Below, piece after piece: positions 19,453-29,355 of a DNA stretch of 64,000 nt. The translations under genes and the position numbers were made by a program. Positions within the stretch are counted from its first letter, which is position 1; each line of letters opens with the position of its first letter. The notes beneath the pieces are model-generated. The model ran no database searches. It had not been told where the DNA came from and saw only the letters and a program-made list of their open reading frames with translations. The stretch comes from Acinetobacter rudis (GTDB taxonomy: Bacteria > Pseudomonadota > Gammaproteobacteria > Pseudomonadales > Moraxellaceae). Location of the stretch: contig NZ_BBRX01000026.1 of the NCBI RefSeq assembly GCF_000829675.1, positions 1 to 64,000 of the forward strand. Reading direction: 5' to 3'.

Positions 19453-20748
19453 ATGCTAAAAGCACAACAACTTACACTAGCAGTTCTGATTCAAGCTGCC
19501 ATGATTAGCTCTGCGGTCGCTAGTGAACAAAGTGAATCAAAAGGATTTGTAGAAGATGCTGAAGCTTCGGTTTTATTTCGTACTGGCTACTTAACTCGCG
19601 ATAAAAAACACGGTGTACCAGATACTAGCTCAACGGCTCAAACTGCAATTGTAGACATTGATTCTGGTTTTACCCAAGGAACCATTGGTTTCGGTGTAGG
19701 CTTTGTCGGTGATGCCTCATTTAAATTGGGCAGCAACAATAATACTGGCAATGACATGATCCCACAGAAGAGTACGACAGGTACTGCTTATGACACTTGG
19801 GCCCGTGGTGGTGCAAGCATCAAAGCCCGTGTTTCAAACACAACGATTCGTTATGGTACTCAAGTTCTCGATATTCCTGTACTTGCAAGTAATACTGCAC
19901 GTCTTGTTCCTGAATACTTTACAGGGACTTTACTTACCAGCCATGAAATCAAAAATTTAGAAGTGATCGGTGGTAAATTCACTAAAAATACACTATCAAA
20001 CCAAATCAGCACAGATGGCAACCACCTTCGTAGTGCTTGGGTTTGGGGTGCTAAATACCAATTCGATGACAACTTAAAAGCGGCATACTATGGTTTAGAC
20101 GTTAAAGATAAACTTGATCGTCACTATATCAATGCGAACTATAAAATCCCATTGGCAGAGCAAAGTGCTTTAACTTTAGATTTCAGTGGTTACCGCACTA
20201 CATTTGAACCGGGTGCAGATGTATATTCAGCTTCTGGTCCAGCGGGCGAAGAAAAAACAAATAATATCTGGGCTGTCTCAAGTACTTATAACCAAGGTCC
20301 ACATACTGTAATGTTGGCTTACCAACAAAACACGGGTGATGTGGGTTATGACTACGGTGGCAATGGTGATGGTAAACAGAGTATTTACCTGCCGAACTCA
20401 TATTTGTCTGACTTTATTGGTAATCGTGAAAAATCAGCTCAAGTTCAATATAACTTAGACCTCGGTGCCTTTGGTGTACCAGGTTTAAATTGGACAACTG
20501 CATATGTTTATGGTTGGAACATTCACGTAGCAAACTCAAAGAATCCGAATGAGTTGCTTACTGATAATGCAACAGAACGTGAATTCTTTAACCAGTTGAA
20601 ATATACCGTACAAAGTGGTTTTGCTAAGGATGTAAATCTACGTGTACGTAACTCTTATTACCGTGCAAGTGCTGACTATAATCCAGCCTACATCGGCGAT
20701 ACCAACGAATGGCGTATCTTCCTAGATATTCCTGTGAAATTCTTCTAA
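19453..20748 (+). CDS. OprD family outer membrane porin
   Basis: 431 residues: signal peptide MLKAQQLTLAVLIQAAMISSAVA, then the OprD-family body. Recognisable are GFVEDAEASVLFRTGYLTRDKKH, the arginine-containing ARGGASIKARVSNTTIRYGTQVLDIPVLASNTARLVPEYFTG segment typical of the family's basic ladder, and the C-terminal WRIFLDIPVKFF. These porins take up basic amino acids, benzoate-like acids or carbapenems; the substrate here cannot be told from sequence. Good ribosome binding site (AGAAGAGG) before ATG. Followed by a strong terminator shared with ppa. Confidence 0.92.
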   Translation: MLKAQQLTLAVLIQAAMISSAVASEQSESKGFVEDAEASVLFRTGYLTRDKKHGVPDTSSTAQTAIVDIDSGFTQGTIGFGVGFVGDASFKLGSNNNTGNDMIPQKSTTGTAYDTWARGGASIKARVSNTTIRYGTQVLDIPVLASNTARLVPEYFTGTLLTSHEIKNLEVIGGKFTKNTLSNQISTDGNHLRSAWVWGAKYQFDDNLKAAYYGLDVKDKLDRHYINANYKIPLAEQSALTLDFSGYRTTFEPGADVYSASGPAGEEKTNNIWAVSSTYNQGPHTVMLAYQQNTGDVGYDYGGNGDGKQSIYLPNSYLSDFIGNREKSAQVQYNLDLGAFGVPGLNWTTAYVYGWNIHVANSKNPNELLTDNATEREFFNQLKYTVQSGFAKDVNLRVRNSYYRASADYNPAYIGDTNEWRIFLDIPVKFF

Positions 20749-20769
20749 GACTGATTTCACAAAGTTAAA

Positions 20770-20803
20770 AAAACCTGCAATTTAAAATTGCAGGTTTTTT
20801 TAT
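20770..20803. terminator. bidirectional terminator between oprD-like gene and ppa
   Basis: AACCTGCAAT / ATTGCAGGTT stem with A-run on the left and T-run on the right, so it can end transcription from both convergent genes. Confidence 0.9.
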
Positions 20804-20841
20804 GTCATCGTGATCTAAGAATAAACCACTATTTCAATGTC

Positions 20842-21369
20842 TTATTTTTTAGCAGCTTCGATTGATTTCAATACTTCAGCTTTAGCAACTTCAGAACCTT
20901 CCCAACCAGTCAACTTAACCCATTTACCAGGTTCAAGATCTTTGTAGTGTTGGAAGAAATGCTCTACTTGTTGGATCAGTAGTGCAGGAAGATCTGTGTA
21001 TTCCTTCACATCTTTATACAATGGAGAAAGTTTTTCGTGTGGTACAGCGATCAATTTAGCATCAATCCCACCATCATCTTCCATGTTTAGTTTACCTACA
21101 GGACGGCAGCGAATCACTGAGCCTGGTACAACTGGGTATGGAGTAACAACAAGTACGTCCAGTGGGTCACCATCTTCAGACAAAGTATTTGGTACATAAC
21201 CATAGTTTGCTGGGTAGAACATCGCTGTACCCATGAAACGGTCAACAAATAATGCATCTGAATCTTTGTCTACTTCGTATTTGATTGGTGCTGCGTTTGC
21301 AGGAATTTCAATAACGACATAGATATCATTAGGTGCATCTTTACCTGCAGGAATATTGCTGTAACTCAT
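20842..21369 (-). CDS. ppa: inorganic pyrophosphatase
   Basis: Hydrolyses pyrophosphate to phosphate, pulling biosynthetic reactions forward; soluble, Mg-dependent. 175 residues with the family I signature DGDPLDVLV and surrounding active-site residues ([25 protein letters not shown]). Start set at ATG giving [15 protein letters not shown], preceded by AAGAGA; the open frame extends six codons further. Typical length of the bacterial enzyme. Confidence 0.96.
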   Translation of the reverse strand: MSYSNIPAGKDAPNDIYVVIEIPANAAPIKYEVDKDSDALFVDRFMGTAMFYPANYGYVPNTLSEDGDPLDVLVVTPYPVVPGSVIRCRPVGKLNMEDDGGIDAKLIAVPHEKLSPLYKDVKEYTDLPALLIQQVEHFFQHYKDLEPGKWVKLTGWEGSEVAKAEVLKSIEAAKK

Positions 21370-21494
21370 AACAATCTCTTTTAACACTTCAGTTGTATGT
21401 AAATTCTTGACAATTATAACCCGTTATTGATTCATCTGTTTTTATTTATAGTCACCGAAATCGTAAAAATCAGTTAAAGCAGATAAAAAACGAA

Positions 21495-21893
21495 TTAAAC
21501 CAAACGGATGATACTGATCAGTAGCCAGATTGGGCAAGCCATTGAGAGCACCCATATGACAGATCTTAAACTTGACCAATTCGCCAAATAGCAAATGCCA
21601 TAAAGAATACGCAGCACAATATAGGCAATACCCATCATCATAATCAGGATCTGAGGAATAACCATATATTCAGCCATTAACACTGCAGCAATAAATAAAG
21701 GTAAACTCTCAAAACTATTTTGTTGTGCAGCATTGGCTCGAGCAGCTAATCCTGTTGTCTTAGCAAAAAATGCGCGTGGATCTTGGTTATCTTCAACTTT
21801 AAAACCACCAAATAGTCTTGCAAGTAGCGAAAAGACATAAGGTAGTAAGCACGCGATTAAAATCAGGTAAACAATGCCTTGAATTCCAGACAT
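21495..21893 (-). CDS. MAPEG family membrane protein
   Basis: 132 residues with four hydrophobic segments and the MAPEG-type sequence LAARANAAQQNSFESLPLFIAAVLMAEY (the conserved RAxxAxxNxxE-like motif between the first two helices). The family includes glutathione-dependent membrane enzymes of eicosanoid and detoxification metabolism; bacterial members are mostly uncharacterised. Single gene, divergent from the small membrane protein at 22000. Confidence 0.85.
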   Translation of the reverse strand: MSGIQGIVYLILIACLLPYVFSLLARLFGGFKVEDNQDPRAFFAKTTGLAARANAAQQNSFESLPLFIAAVLMAEYMVIPQILIMMMGIAYIVLRILYGICYLANWSSLRSVIWVLSMACPIWLLISIIRLV

Positions 21894-21999
21894 GATTTTA
21901 TTCTCAAGAAAAATCTATGTTTAGTATCATAGCATGGTGTTAAACCAATAATTTTTGTTAAATACAAGGTTTTGGTAAATTGTTCACATCGGAGGGAAA

Positions 22000-22383
22000 A
22001 TGCCCCATTCAGAACAACAGCAAATGTTGGATCAACTTGCCGAACAAAAGCTGCGGCAAAAACAAGTCGACCGTATCCTCAAGATGGTTTTACCTGTAGT
22101 CGCCTTTTTAATCACTGTGATTTGTGCCAACTTAAATTGGCAATCAACCTTAGGGACTTTTATCGTCTTTTGGCTTGGCCTATATGCAGTGGGGATTTGG
22201 CGTTTCAATTTATATTACAGCATGGCAGCTGTTGCGGTGTATTGCTTGGTTGATATTTATTTAAGCTTTCATGGCACACTTCCAGTTCAAGCTGTGGGTA
22301 GACAAATGGGTACCCTACTGACATTTATGCTGATTCTTGGCTTAAGTCGACCTTATATTGACCGCTGGATGGTAAAAAAATAA
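22000..22383 (+). CDS. uncharacterised small membrane protein
   Basis: 127 residues. A charged, Gln-rich N-terminal helix (about 1-27) precedes three or four hydrophobic stretches (about 28-45, 50-65, 70-90, 100-118), ending in basic RWMVKK, which suggests an inner membrane protein with a cytosolic N-terminus. Very good ribosome binding site (CGGAGGGAAA before ATG). No family recognised. Converges on fadD, from which it is separated by a terminator. Confidence 0.7.
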   Translation: MPHSEQQQMLDQLAEQKLRQKQVDRILKMVLPVVAFLITVICANLNWQSTLGTFIVFWLGLYAVGIWRFNLYYSMAAVAVYCLVDIYLSFHGTLPVQAVGRQMGTLLTFMLILGLSRPYIDRWMVKK

Positions 22384-22398
22384 CTTACGCTCCGATTT

Positions 22399-22434
22399 GA
22401 AAAAACCGAGCGGCAAATGACTCTGCGCTCGGTT
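22399..22434 (-). terminator. Rho-independent terminator of fadD
   Basis: Stem ACCGAGCG / CGCTCGGT; on the minus strand followed by six T. Lies about 30 bases beyond the fadD stop and close to the end of the convergent small gene, so it may serve both. Confidence 0.8.
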
Positions 22435-22462
22435 GATCGATTTATATGATGCGATGCTTGAA

Positions 22463-24136
22463 TTATTTACGTAGATCTTTACGTAAAATTTTTCCAACAT
22501 TCGATTTTGGTAATTCATCTATAAATTCAACATAACGTGGACGTTTATAGCCTGTTAAGTTCTCTTTAGCATAAGCCAAAATTTCTTCAGTGGTCAGTGA
22601 TTGATCTTTTTTCACGACAAATAATTTCGGCACTTCACCTGATTTTTCATCTTTGACACCAATTACAGCAACTTCAAGCACTTTTGGATGATTCGATACT
22701 ACTTCTTCAATTTCAGATGGATAAACGTTAAAACCTGAAACCAAAATCATGTCTTTTTTACGGTCAACAATCTTGGTATAACCGCGCTCATCCATGACAG
22801 CAATATCACCAGTACGGAAGAAACCGTCAGCAGTCATGACTTTCTCAGTTTCATCTGGACGGTTCCAATAGCCCTTCATGACTTGCGGACCACGAATTGA
22901 TAATTCACCCTGTTCACCTAAAGGCATGTGATTACCGTCATCATCTAAAATCGCAATATCTGTAGACGGTAAAGGAATACCAATTGTTCCAGTAAATTCA
23001 GTACCAGCAGGTGGGTTTACAGTTGCAACAGGAGAAGTCTCTGAAAGACCATAGCCTTCAACGATGTTCGAACCTGTAATTTTTTTCCATGCTTCAGCCG
23101 TAGATTGCATTACCGCCATACCACCGCCCATCGAAATTTTTAGACGGCTATGATCAAGCTGTTTAAATTCTTCGTTATGCACCAAAGCGTTAAACAAAGT
23201 ATTTACCGCTGGGAAGAATGTTGGTTGATATTTACGTAATTCTTTAATCACCGCAGGTAGGTCGCGTGGGTTAGGAATCAAAATATTTGCTTGACCTTTG
23301 TACATCCCATAAAGAGCACAAACCATAAACGCAAAAATATGATAAAGCGGTAACGCACAGAAAACGCGATCATCTTTTTCGCTATCACCTGGACCAAATT
23401 TACTTTGGAAGATCCCATCACATTGCAACAAGTTCGCAACCAAGTTACGGTGCGTTAATTCTGCACCTTTAGATACACCTGTTGTACCGCCTGTATATTG
23501 TAATAATGCTGTATCACTTAAGCTAAGTTGAGGGCGCTTATAATTATTTGCATTAGTTTTTTCCATCGCTGCATTAAATTTAATGTAGCCTGGGATATTC
23601 CATGCAGGAATCTGTTTACGTACTTTACGTAGTACAAAATTAACCAAAGTGCCTTTGAGCGTGCCCAACATGTCACCGACAGTGGCAACGACGACATGTT
23701 TAACTGCAGTTTTACCCAAGATAGCTTGGTAAATCGTTGCAAAGTTCTCAATGATGACCAATACCTCAGCACCAGAGTCATTCAACTGATGCTCAAGCTC
23801 ACGAGAAGTATAAAGTGGGTTAACATTGACCAATACCAAACCAGCACGGAACACCGCAAGTGCCACGACAGGATACTGTAAAACGTTAGGCATCATGACA
23901 GCTACACGAGTACCTTTAGCCAATCCTAAACTCTGTAAATATGCTGCAAATTTACGACTCGCGATTTCTAATTCGCTAAAAGTCATTACCTTATCCATAA
24001 AGATAAAGGCATCACGTGAACCAAATTTTTGAAAATTGCGTTCGATAATATCGACCAGCGAAGTATTTTCAGATGGCAATTCTATAGACTCTGGGATTCC
24101 AGTTTTTTGGTATTCAGCCAACCAAGTTTTTTCCAT
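22463..24136 (-). CDS. fadD: long-chain fatty acid--CoA ligase
   Basis: Activates fatty acids to acyl-CoA (via acyl-AMP) for beta-oxidation. 557 residues, standard length of FadD. AMP-binding signature YTGGTTGVSKGAELTHRN, then GYGLSETSP, GFFRTGDIAVMDERGYTKIVDRKKDMILVSGFNVYPSEIE with the fatty-acyl-CoA-synthetase signature region, and the catalytic C-terminal Lys in KSNVGKILRKDLRK. It stands alone between terminators; upstream gap of 145 bases to parC. Confidence 0.93.
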   Translation of the reverse strand: MEKTWLAEYQKTGIPESIELPSENTSLVDIIERNFQKFGSRDAFIFMDKVMTFSELEIASRKFAAYLQSLGLAKGTRVAVMMPNVLQYPVVALAVFRAGLVLVNVNPLYTSRELEHQLNDSGAEVLVIIENFATIYQAILGKTAVKHVVVATVGDMLGTLKGTLVNFVLRKVRKQIPAWNIPGYIKFNAAMEKTNANNYKRPQLSLSDTALLQYTGGTTGVSKGAELTHRNLVANLLQCDGIFQSKFGPGDSEKDDRVFCALPLYHIFAFMVCALYGMYKGQANILIPNPRDLPAVIKELRKYQPTFFPAVNTLFNALVHNEEFKQLDHSRLKISMGGGMAVMQSTAEAWKKITGSNIVEGYGLSETSPVATVNPPAGTEFTGTIGIPLPSTDIAILDDDGNHMPLGEQGELSIRGPQVMKGYWNRPDETEKVMTADGFFRTGDIAVMDERGYTKIVDRKKDMILVSGFNVYPSEIEEVVSNHPKVLEVAVIGVKDEKSGEVPKLFVVKKDQSLTTEEILAYAKENLTGYKRPRYVEFIDELPKSNVGKILRKDLRK

Positions 24137-24281
24137 AACGCCACAGTCTCCAATTAATTATCCTGAGTTGTAAAGTATTTTTTCTCGATATCAAACCTAA
24201 TTTTTGGGTTTCTTCACGTTTGATATGACAGACACAACTGTAAATACTTACTGCTTTATAACGTATCTCGCATTAAGGATG

Positions 24282-26507
24282 CTAGCCCAAATCATGAATC
24301 AGCAGTTTATTTACTTTTTGGTAACCACGAGGCAACGGTTGCCCTTTTGTTGCGCGTTTACCAATAAATTTTTGTAGGTCCGCACCTTTTAATTTTAACG
24401 ATCGTTGTCCGACAATTACATGAATTGTATCGCTAAGTTTCAAAGGTAACATGAACAAGATTCGATCATCGGCCTCAAGTTGTATCAGTTTATTTCCTTT
24501 ACCTTTACTCAAGACTGGCAGTTCTTCAAGGTCAATCACCAACATACGTCCAGCTGCTGTTACCAAAGCGAGATGACTCGCACCAGTGATATTGGACAAT
24601 GGCAATGCTTCACCATTCTCGGCAACATTTAAGAAAGCTTTACCTGCTTTAGCATTGGTATCTAGCGATTGGGTCTGTGCTTTAAAACCATAGCCTAAAT
24701 TGCTCACCGCAACTAATTCACTTTGTTCATCAGCAATATATACTTGAATAAAACCCGCACCTTTCGCTGGCGAGAGTTTAGAACTCAATGGCTCTCCCAA
24801 GCCTCGTGCTGATGGCAAACTGTTAATGGCTAAAGCATAACTTCGCCCTGTTTGATCTAATACATAAACTTTTTGGTTAGATTTACCTTGTGCATGACTG
24901 AGATACTGATCTCCAGCACGGAAATTCAGGCCACTCGCATCAACCTCATGCCCTTTCGCTGAACGCACCCAGCCAGCTTCGGATAAAACCACTGTCACTG
25001 GTTCAGCTGGCATAAGATCTTGCTCACTAATCGCACTCGCTTCAGCACGACGAACTAATGGCGAACGACGGTCATCACCGAATCTTTTTGCATCTTCTTT
25101 TAATTCACTGATAATTAAGTTTTTCAATGATTCAGGATTTGCCAATTGCTCACGAATTATGGCTGCTCGTGCCTCTAGCTCATCCTGCTCACGGCGAATC
25201 TCAACTTCTTCAAGTTTGGCCAAGTGACGTAATTTTAAATCAAGAATTGCTTCAGCCTGAATCTCATCAATATTAAAATGAGACATCAACTCTTGTTTGG
25301 GTTGATCTTCTTCACGAATAATCTTGATCACTGTATCAATATCAAGATATGCAATAAGTAAACCAGCCAAAATATGTAGACGTTTTTCAATCTTATTTAA
25401 ATGGTATTGCAAACGACGCGTAACCGTTTGCTTACGAATCTCAATCCACTCTAATAAAATACGACGAATAGACTTCACTTGTGGTCGTCCATCGGCACCA
25501 ATCATGTTGAGATTGACTCGATAACTTGATTCCAGCTCAGTTGTCGCAAATAAGTGACTCATCACTGTTTCAGCATCAATACGATTAGAACGTAGTACAA
25601 CCACCAAACGAGTTGGATTTTCATGATCCGATTCATCACGCAAATCAGACACCAAAGGCAGTTTTTTTGCCTGCATCTGGTCTGCGATTTGGCTAATCAC
25701 CTTGGCACCAGAAACTTGATACGGAAGTTCACTGATGATGATTTCATTTTTTTCAATACGATATACCGCACGCATGCGATAACTACCACGTCCAGTGGTT
25801 TGGATTTTAAGTAATTCTTCTGGTGGAGTAATGATCTCAGCCTGAGTCGGTAGATCTGGACCCGTGATGTATTCTGCTACTTTTTCGTCATTCAGATTAG
25901 GATTACGAATCAAAGCGATTGTGCCCTTCACCACCTCACGCAAGTTGTGCGGTGGGATATCGGTTGCCATACCTACAGCAATCCCTGTCGTCCCATTTAA
26001 TAAAATATTCGGCACTCGTGCAGGTAGCGTGACAGGTTCTTTCATACTGCCATCAAAGTTATCTTGCCATTCACAAGTCCCTTGACCAAGTTCTGAAAGT
26101 AACAAATCACTATATGCAGACAACTTAGCTTCGGTGTAACGCATCGCAGCAAAAGACTTAGGATCATCGGGTGACCCCCAGTTGCCCTGACCTTCAATAA
26201 AAGGATAACGGTAACTAAACGGCTGAGCCATCAATACCATTGCCTCATAACAGGCTGAGTCACCATGTGGATGATATTTACCTAACACATCACCAACGGT
26301 ACGCGCAGATTTTTTCGGTTTAGAACTTGGTTTTAGTCCCAACTCACTCATTGCGTAAATAATACGTCGTTGAACAGGTTTTAAACCGTCACTAATATGC
26401 GGCAGTGCACGATCCATAATCACGTACATGGCATAGTTGAGATAAGCTTGTTCGGTAAATTCAGCTACGGAACGGTTTTCTGTCGCATGATGCGCAAGGC
26501 TTGTCAT
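24282..26507 (-). CDS. parC: DNA topoisomerase IV subunit A
   Basis: Decatenates daughter chromosomes together with ParE. 741 residues. Winged-helix/tower domain with catalytic Tyr124 ([11 protein letters not shown]) and the quinolone-resistance region [15 protein letters not shown]. Ser84 and Glu88, the residues most often changed in quinolone-resistant Acinetobacter, are both wild type. The C-terminal beta-pinwheel domain occupies about residues 500-741. Length and motif spacing fit ParC rather than GyrA, which would be longer and carry the GyrA box. Confidence 0.96.
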   Translation of the reverse strand: MTSLAHHATENRSVAEFTEQAYLNYAMYVIMDRALPHISDGLKPVQRRIIYAMSELGLKPSSKPKKSARTVGDVLGKYHPHGDSACYEAMVLMAQPFSYRYPFIEGQGNWGSPDDPKSFAAMRYTEAKLSAYSDLLLSELGQGTCEWQDNFDGSMKEPVTLPARVPNILLNGTTGIAVGMATDIPPHNLREVVKGTIALIRNPNLNDEKVAEYITGPDLPTQAEIITPPEELLKIQTTGRGSYRMRAVYRIEKNEIIISELPYQVSGAKVISQIADQMQAKKLPLVSDLRDESDHENPTRLVVVLRSNRIDAETVMSHLFATTELESSYRVNLNMIGADGRPQVKSIRRILLEWIEIRKQTVTRRLQYHLNKIEKRLHILAGLLIAYLDIDTVIKIIREEDQPKQELMSHFNIDEIQAEAILDLKLRHLAKLEEVEIRREQDELEARAAIIREQLANPESLKNLIISELKEDAKRFGDDRRSPLVRRAEASAISEQDLMPAEPVTVVLSEAGWVRSAKGHEVDASGLNFRAGDQYLSHAQGKSNQKVYVLDQTGRSYALAINSLPSARGLGEPLSSKLSPAKGAGFIQVYIADEQSELVAVSNLGYGFKAQTQSLDTNAKAGKAFLNVAENGEALPLSNITGASHLALVTAAGRMLVIDLEELPVLSKGKGNKLIQLEADDRILFMLPLKLSDTIHVIVGQRSLKLKGADLQKFIGKRATKGQPLPRGYQKVNKLLIHDLG

Positions 26508-26688
26508 AACAACCTTTAATCCTAATTAATTGTTTCTTGTTAAGTTGATAATGCTAAGTCGCTGACGCCTTTTCCACAAGGGTATTGTTTTAATCTAAGC
26601 GACAGCTCATGTCTTTTGCTCTAAGCTTGTTCAGTTTTAGCTCATTTATTGTAATTCTGCCAAGCGCATAATACAGTGCATTTACTAT

Positions 26689-28008
26689 TTATAAACCAAT
26701 CGATTCTAAAGTTTTACCTTGAGTCTCTTCGCCAAGGATCAGAACTACCGCTGCAACTGCAAATAAAACCGCTGTAAACATCATAAATATATGACTAAAG
26801 CCATCATTTAAAACCAACATCTGCGTGACAACCAGAGGTGCAACGATGCCGCCCAAACGACCAATCGCCGAGGCCCAACCTGAACCAAAAGCACGGATAT
26901 TGGCTGGATACAACTCTGGTGTATAGGTATATAACACACCCCAAGCACCCAAGTTGAAGAATGACATCAAACAGCCCCAAAACATAATACTATTGACTGT
27001 ATTTGCTTGACCAAAGAAATATGCTGCAACTGCACACATCGCGATAAAGCCTGCCAATGTCAGTTTACGCCCAAGTTTCTCGACCAACCACGCTGCAGCG
27101 ATATACCCAGGTAACTGTGCCAAAATCATCAGTAAAACATATTCAAATGACTGTACGATGCTATAGCCTTGTTTCACCAGTAAACTCGGTAACCATGTAA
27201 ATATGCCATAGTAAGAGTAAACAATCCCAAACCAAATGAGCCATAGCATTAAACTTCGACGAGCTAACTGCCCTGACCATAACTGAGCAAATGAAACAGT
27301 ATGCTTTTGTGCTACAGGCTTAACCAGCAACTCTTGAACAGGTTCCAGCCCACATTGTTGTTCGATTTTCTGTAGTAAACGATGTGCTTCCTCTACGCGA
27401 CCTGCATTGATTAAAAATGGAATAGACTCAGGTACTTTCTTAAATATCACAAAGACATAAAGTAGCGGTAAACCACCAACCAGAAAAGCCATTTCCCAGC
27501 CGTATTGAGGAATAACGAAATAGGCAACCAAGGCTGCAACTAACCAACCTAGGCCCCAAAAACTTTCTAGTAAAACAATAAAGCGACCACGAACATGGGC
27601 TGGAATGTATTCACTGACCAAGGTAACAGCAACAGGAAGTTGTCCGCCCAATCCTAGACCAACAATAAATCTAAAAATCAATAAGTAGGTGAGATTGGGT
27701 GCCACTGCACATAAAGCTGTCGCAATACTGTAAATTGCTAAGGTCAGAGCAAAAACATTTTTACGTCCAAGACGATCAGCCAATGCACCAGAACATACAG
27801 CACCAATGGCCATACCAACAAAACCAATGGAAACAATCCAGCCCTTATCCGCGGCTGTAATCTGCCAATCCTCTGCGATACGCGTCAGGATAAAGGCAAT
27901 TAGTCCTGTATCCATGGCATCAAACATCCATCCCAGACCGATCACAGCCAGTAAACTATAATGAAAACGTCCAATAGGTAAGCGTTGCACACGCGATAGG
28001 AGATCCAT
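26689..28008 (-). CDS. MFS transporter, sugar-porter-like family
   Basis: 439 residues with 12 predicted membrane segments. MFS signature GALADRLGRKN after helix 2 and a second copy-like motif VEKLGRKLT after helix 8; central loop of about 60 residues; ends GEETQGKTLESIGL, a sugar-porter-type tail. The N-terminus (LDAMDTGLIAF-like GWMFDAMDTGL) resembles aromatic-acid or niacin (NiaP-type) carriers. The substrate cannot be assigned from sequence alone; NiaP-like is my best guess. Neighbours give no metabolic clue. Confidence 0.85.
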   Translation of the reverse strand: MDLLSRVQRLPIGRFHYSLLAVIGLGWMFDAMDTGLIAFILTRIAEDWQITAADKGWIVSIGFVGMAIGAVCSGALADRLGRKNVFALTLAIYSIATALCAVAPNLTYLLIFRFIVGLGLGGQLPVAVTLVSEYIPAHVRGRFIVLLESFWGLGWLVAALVAYFVIPQYGWEMAFLVGGLPLLYVFVIFKKVPESIPFLINAGRVEEAHRLLQKIEQQCGLEPVQELLVKPVAQKHTVSFAQLWSGQLARRSLMLWLIWFGIVYSYYGIFTWLPSLLVKQGYSIVQSFEYVLLMILAQLPGYIAAAWLVEKLGRKLTLAGFIAMCAVAAYFFGQANTVNSIMFWGCLMSFFNLGAWGVLYTYTPELYPANIRAFGSGWASAIGRLGGIVAPLVVTQMLVLNDGFSHIFMMFTAVLFAVAAVVLILGEETQGKTLESIGL

Positions 28009-28056
28009 AAATTTACTCTGCTGTTATTGGAGTCTATGACTGCACATGGTTAATCG

Positions 28057-28698
28057 TTAAACATCTTTAGAAGAGGCAGACTGTTCATCATCATCTTTAT
28101 AAATAAATTTCGGCATTTCTAAGCCATAATAAATAGCAATACAGCGCAAAGAGAAACCAAAAACCAATGTAGCGATGACAGTCACTTCCAAGGATACGCC
28201 ATAGTGCTGACAAGCCCAATAAAAAATCACTGAAACGAAGGATATACTGGCATAAAGCTCACGCCTAAATACTAACGGTACATCGTTACACAAAATATCG
28301 CGCAAGATCCCGCCGGATACACCTGTGAGTACACCTGCCACAGCAGAAACCACAAAACCATGTCCCATTTCTAAAGCAATTTGACAGCCGATAATGGTAA
28401 AGCCTATCAGGCCCAAGGCATCCAACAATAAGAATACCGAATGTAAATGACGCATCCATTTCGCGATAATGATCGTAAAAAATGCTGCCCCACAGGTTAA
28501 CACCAAATATTCTGGATGTTTAACCCAAGTTAAGGGGTAGTGTCCCAACAATACGTCACGAACTGAACCACCACCAAGTGCTGTCACTGAGGCGATCAAC
28601 ATCACGCCAAACCAGTCCATACTACGACGTCCTGCCGATAGTGCACCTGTCATTGCCTCTGCGGTAATCGCAATAATATAAATCACCAGTAAAAGCAT
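28057..28698 (-). CDS. trimeric intracellular cation channel family protein (YicG/UPF0126)
   Basis: 213 residues with about seven hydrophobic segments arranged as the duplicated UPF0126 domain: two GGG/GGxxRD motifs, ALGGGSVRDVLLGHYP and GVSGGILRDILCNDVPLVFRRELYA, which mark the family and form part of the channel in TRIC structures. Bacterial members conduct monovalent cations or may carry glycine-like solutes. Ends with an acidic cytosolic tail (DDDEQSASSKDV). About 50 bases separate it from the downstream MFS gene. Confidence 0.88.
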   Translation of the reverse strand: MLLLVIYIIAITAEAMTGALSAGRRSMDWFGVMLIASVTALGGGSVRDVLLGHYPLTWVKHPEYLVLTCGAAFFTIIIAKWMRHLHSVFLLLDALGLIGFTIIGCQIALEMGHGFVVSAVAGVLTGVSGGILRDILCNDVPLVFRRELYASISFVSVIFYWACQHYGVSLEVTVIATLVFGFSLRCIAIYYGLEMPKFIYKDDDEQSASSKDV

Positions 28699-28760
28699 CG
28701 CTGTTATTTTTCCGCTGCCGATGTATTAGGCGGCTATTCTAAGACAAAACTTAAAAAAAG

Positions 28761-29225
28761 TTACAGATATTGAGCACAACAATGCTTAAATTTTTTTAAT
28801 GAACCACAAACACAGGGCTGTTTCATCGTAGGTAATCCTGTTGTCGTTGGATCTAAAAAAAACCAATGTTCGTCAAGACGCACAAAATAAGAACGTTCGT
28901 GATGTTGTTGTGGTTGCCCATCATCATAATGTGCCCGAAACTCGACCAGAGCATGGTGCTTATCGAGCTGTTCATTGGTCTGCAAAACCTCCAAACCTAA
29001 CCAACGATTACTTTGACTCCAGTCTGTAATCGCAGCACGATCTAAAGTCGCTTGTTGAGCGATCGCAGTGGTCTGAACAATATAGTCAATTTGTGCTAAT
29101 GCAAAAGCACTATAGCGTGAACGCATCAATTGTTCAGCAGTCACTGCGTGAGCCTGACCAAGATGCAATGGTTGACAGCACCTTGCATACTCCGCGCCTC
29201 CACATGGACAGCTTTGTATAGGCAT
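28761..29225 (-). CDS. YchJ family protein with SEC-C zinc motifs
   Basis: 154 residues. N-terminal SEC-C motif SCPCGGAEYARCC and C-terminal copy CVCGSLKKFKHCC, both Cys-rich zinc-binding, flanking the conserved YchJ middle domain (TAEQLMRSRYSAFALAQIDYIVQT). Such proteins are uncharacterised; SEC-C motifs elsewhere bind SecB or other partners. Start: ATG with AGGAG at good distance; the GTG one codon upstream is less well placed. Single gene. Confidence 0.88.
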   Translation of the reverse strand: MPIQSCPCGGAEYARCCQPLHLGQAHAVTAEQLMRSRYSAFALAQIDYIVQTTAIAQQATLDRAAITDWSQSNRWLGLEVLQTNEQLDKHHALVEFRAHYDDGQPQQHHERSYFVRLDEHWFFLDPTTTGLPTMKQPCVCGSLKKFKHCCAQYL

Positions 29226-29274
29226 CACAATTTTCTCCTTGTATCATTTCATGTATGTTCAATGATTCACTAAT

Positions 29275-29305
29275 GAAAAAAGCAGCCCCGAACTGAGCTG
29301 CCTTT
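29275..29305 (-). terminator. Rho-independent terminator of the TerC/CBS gene
   Basis: On the minus strand GCAGC and GCTGC pair around a 10-base loop and are followed by six T; located 50-80 bases beyond the stop at 29356. Confidence 0.7.
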
Positions 29306-29355
29306 TCATTATAAATCACTGTATTTGACGTTTACATCAACTCTTGAACTCGGGC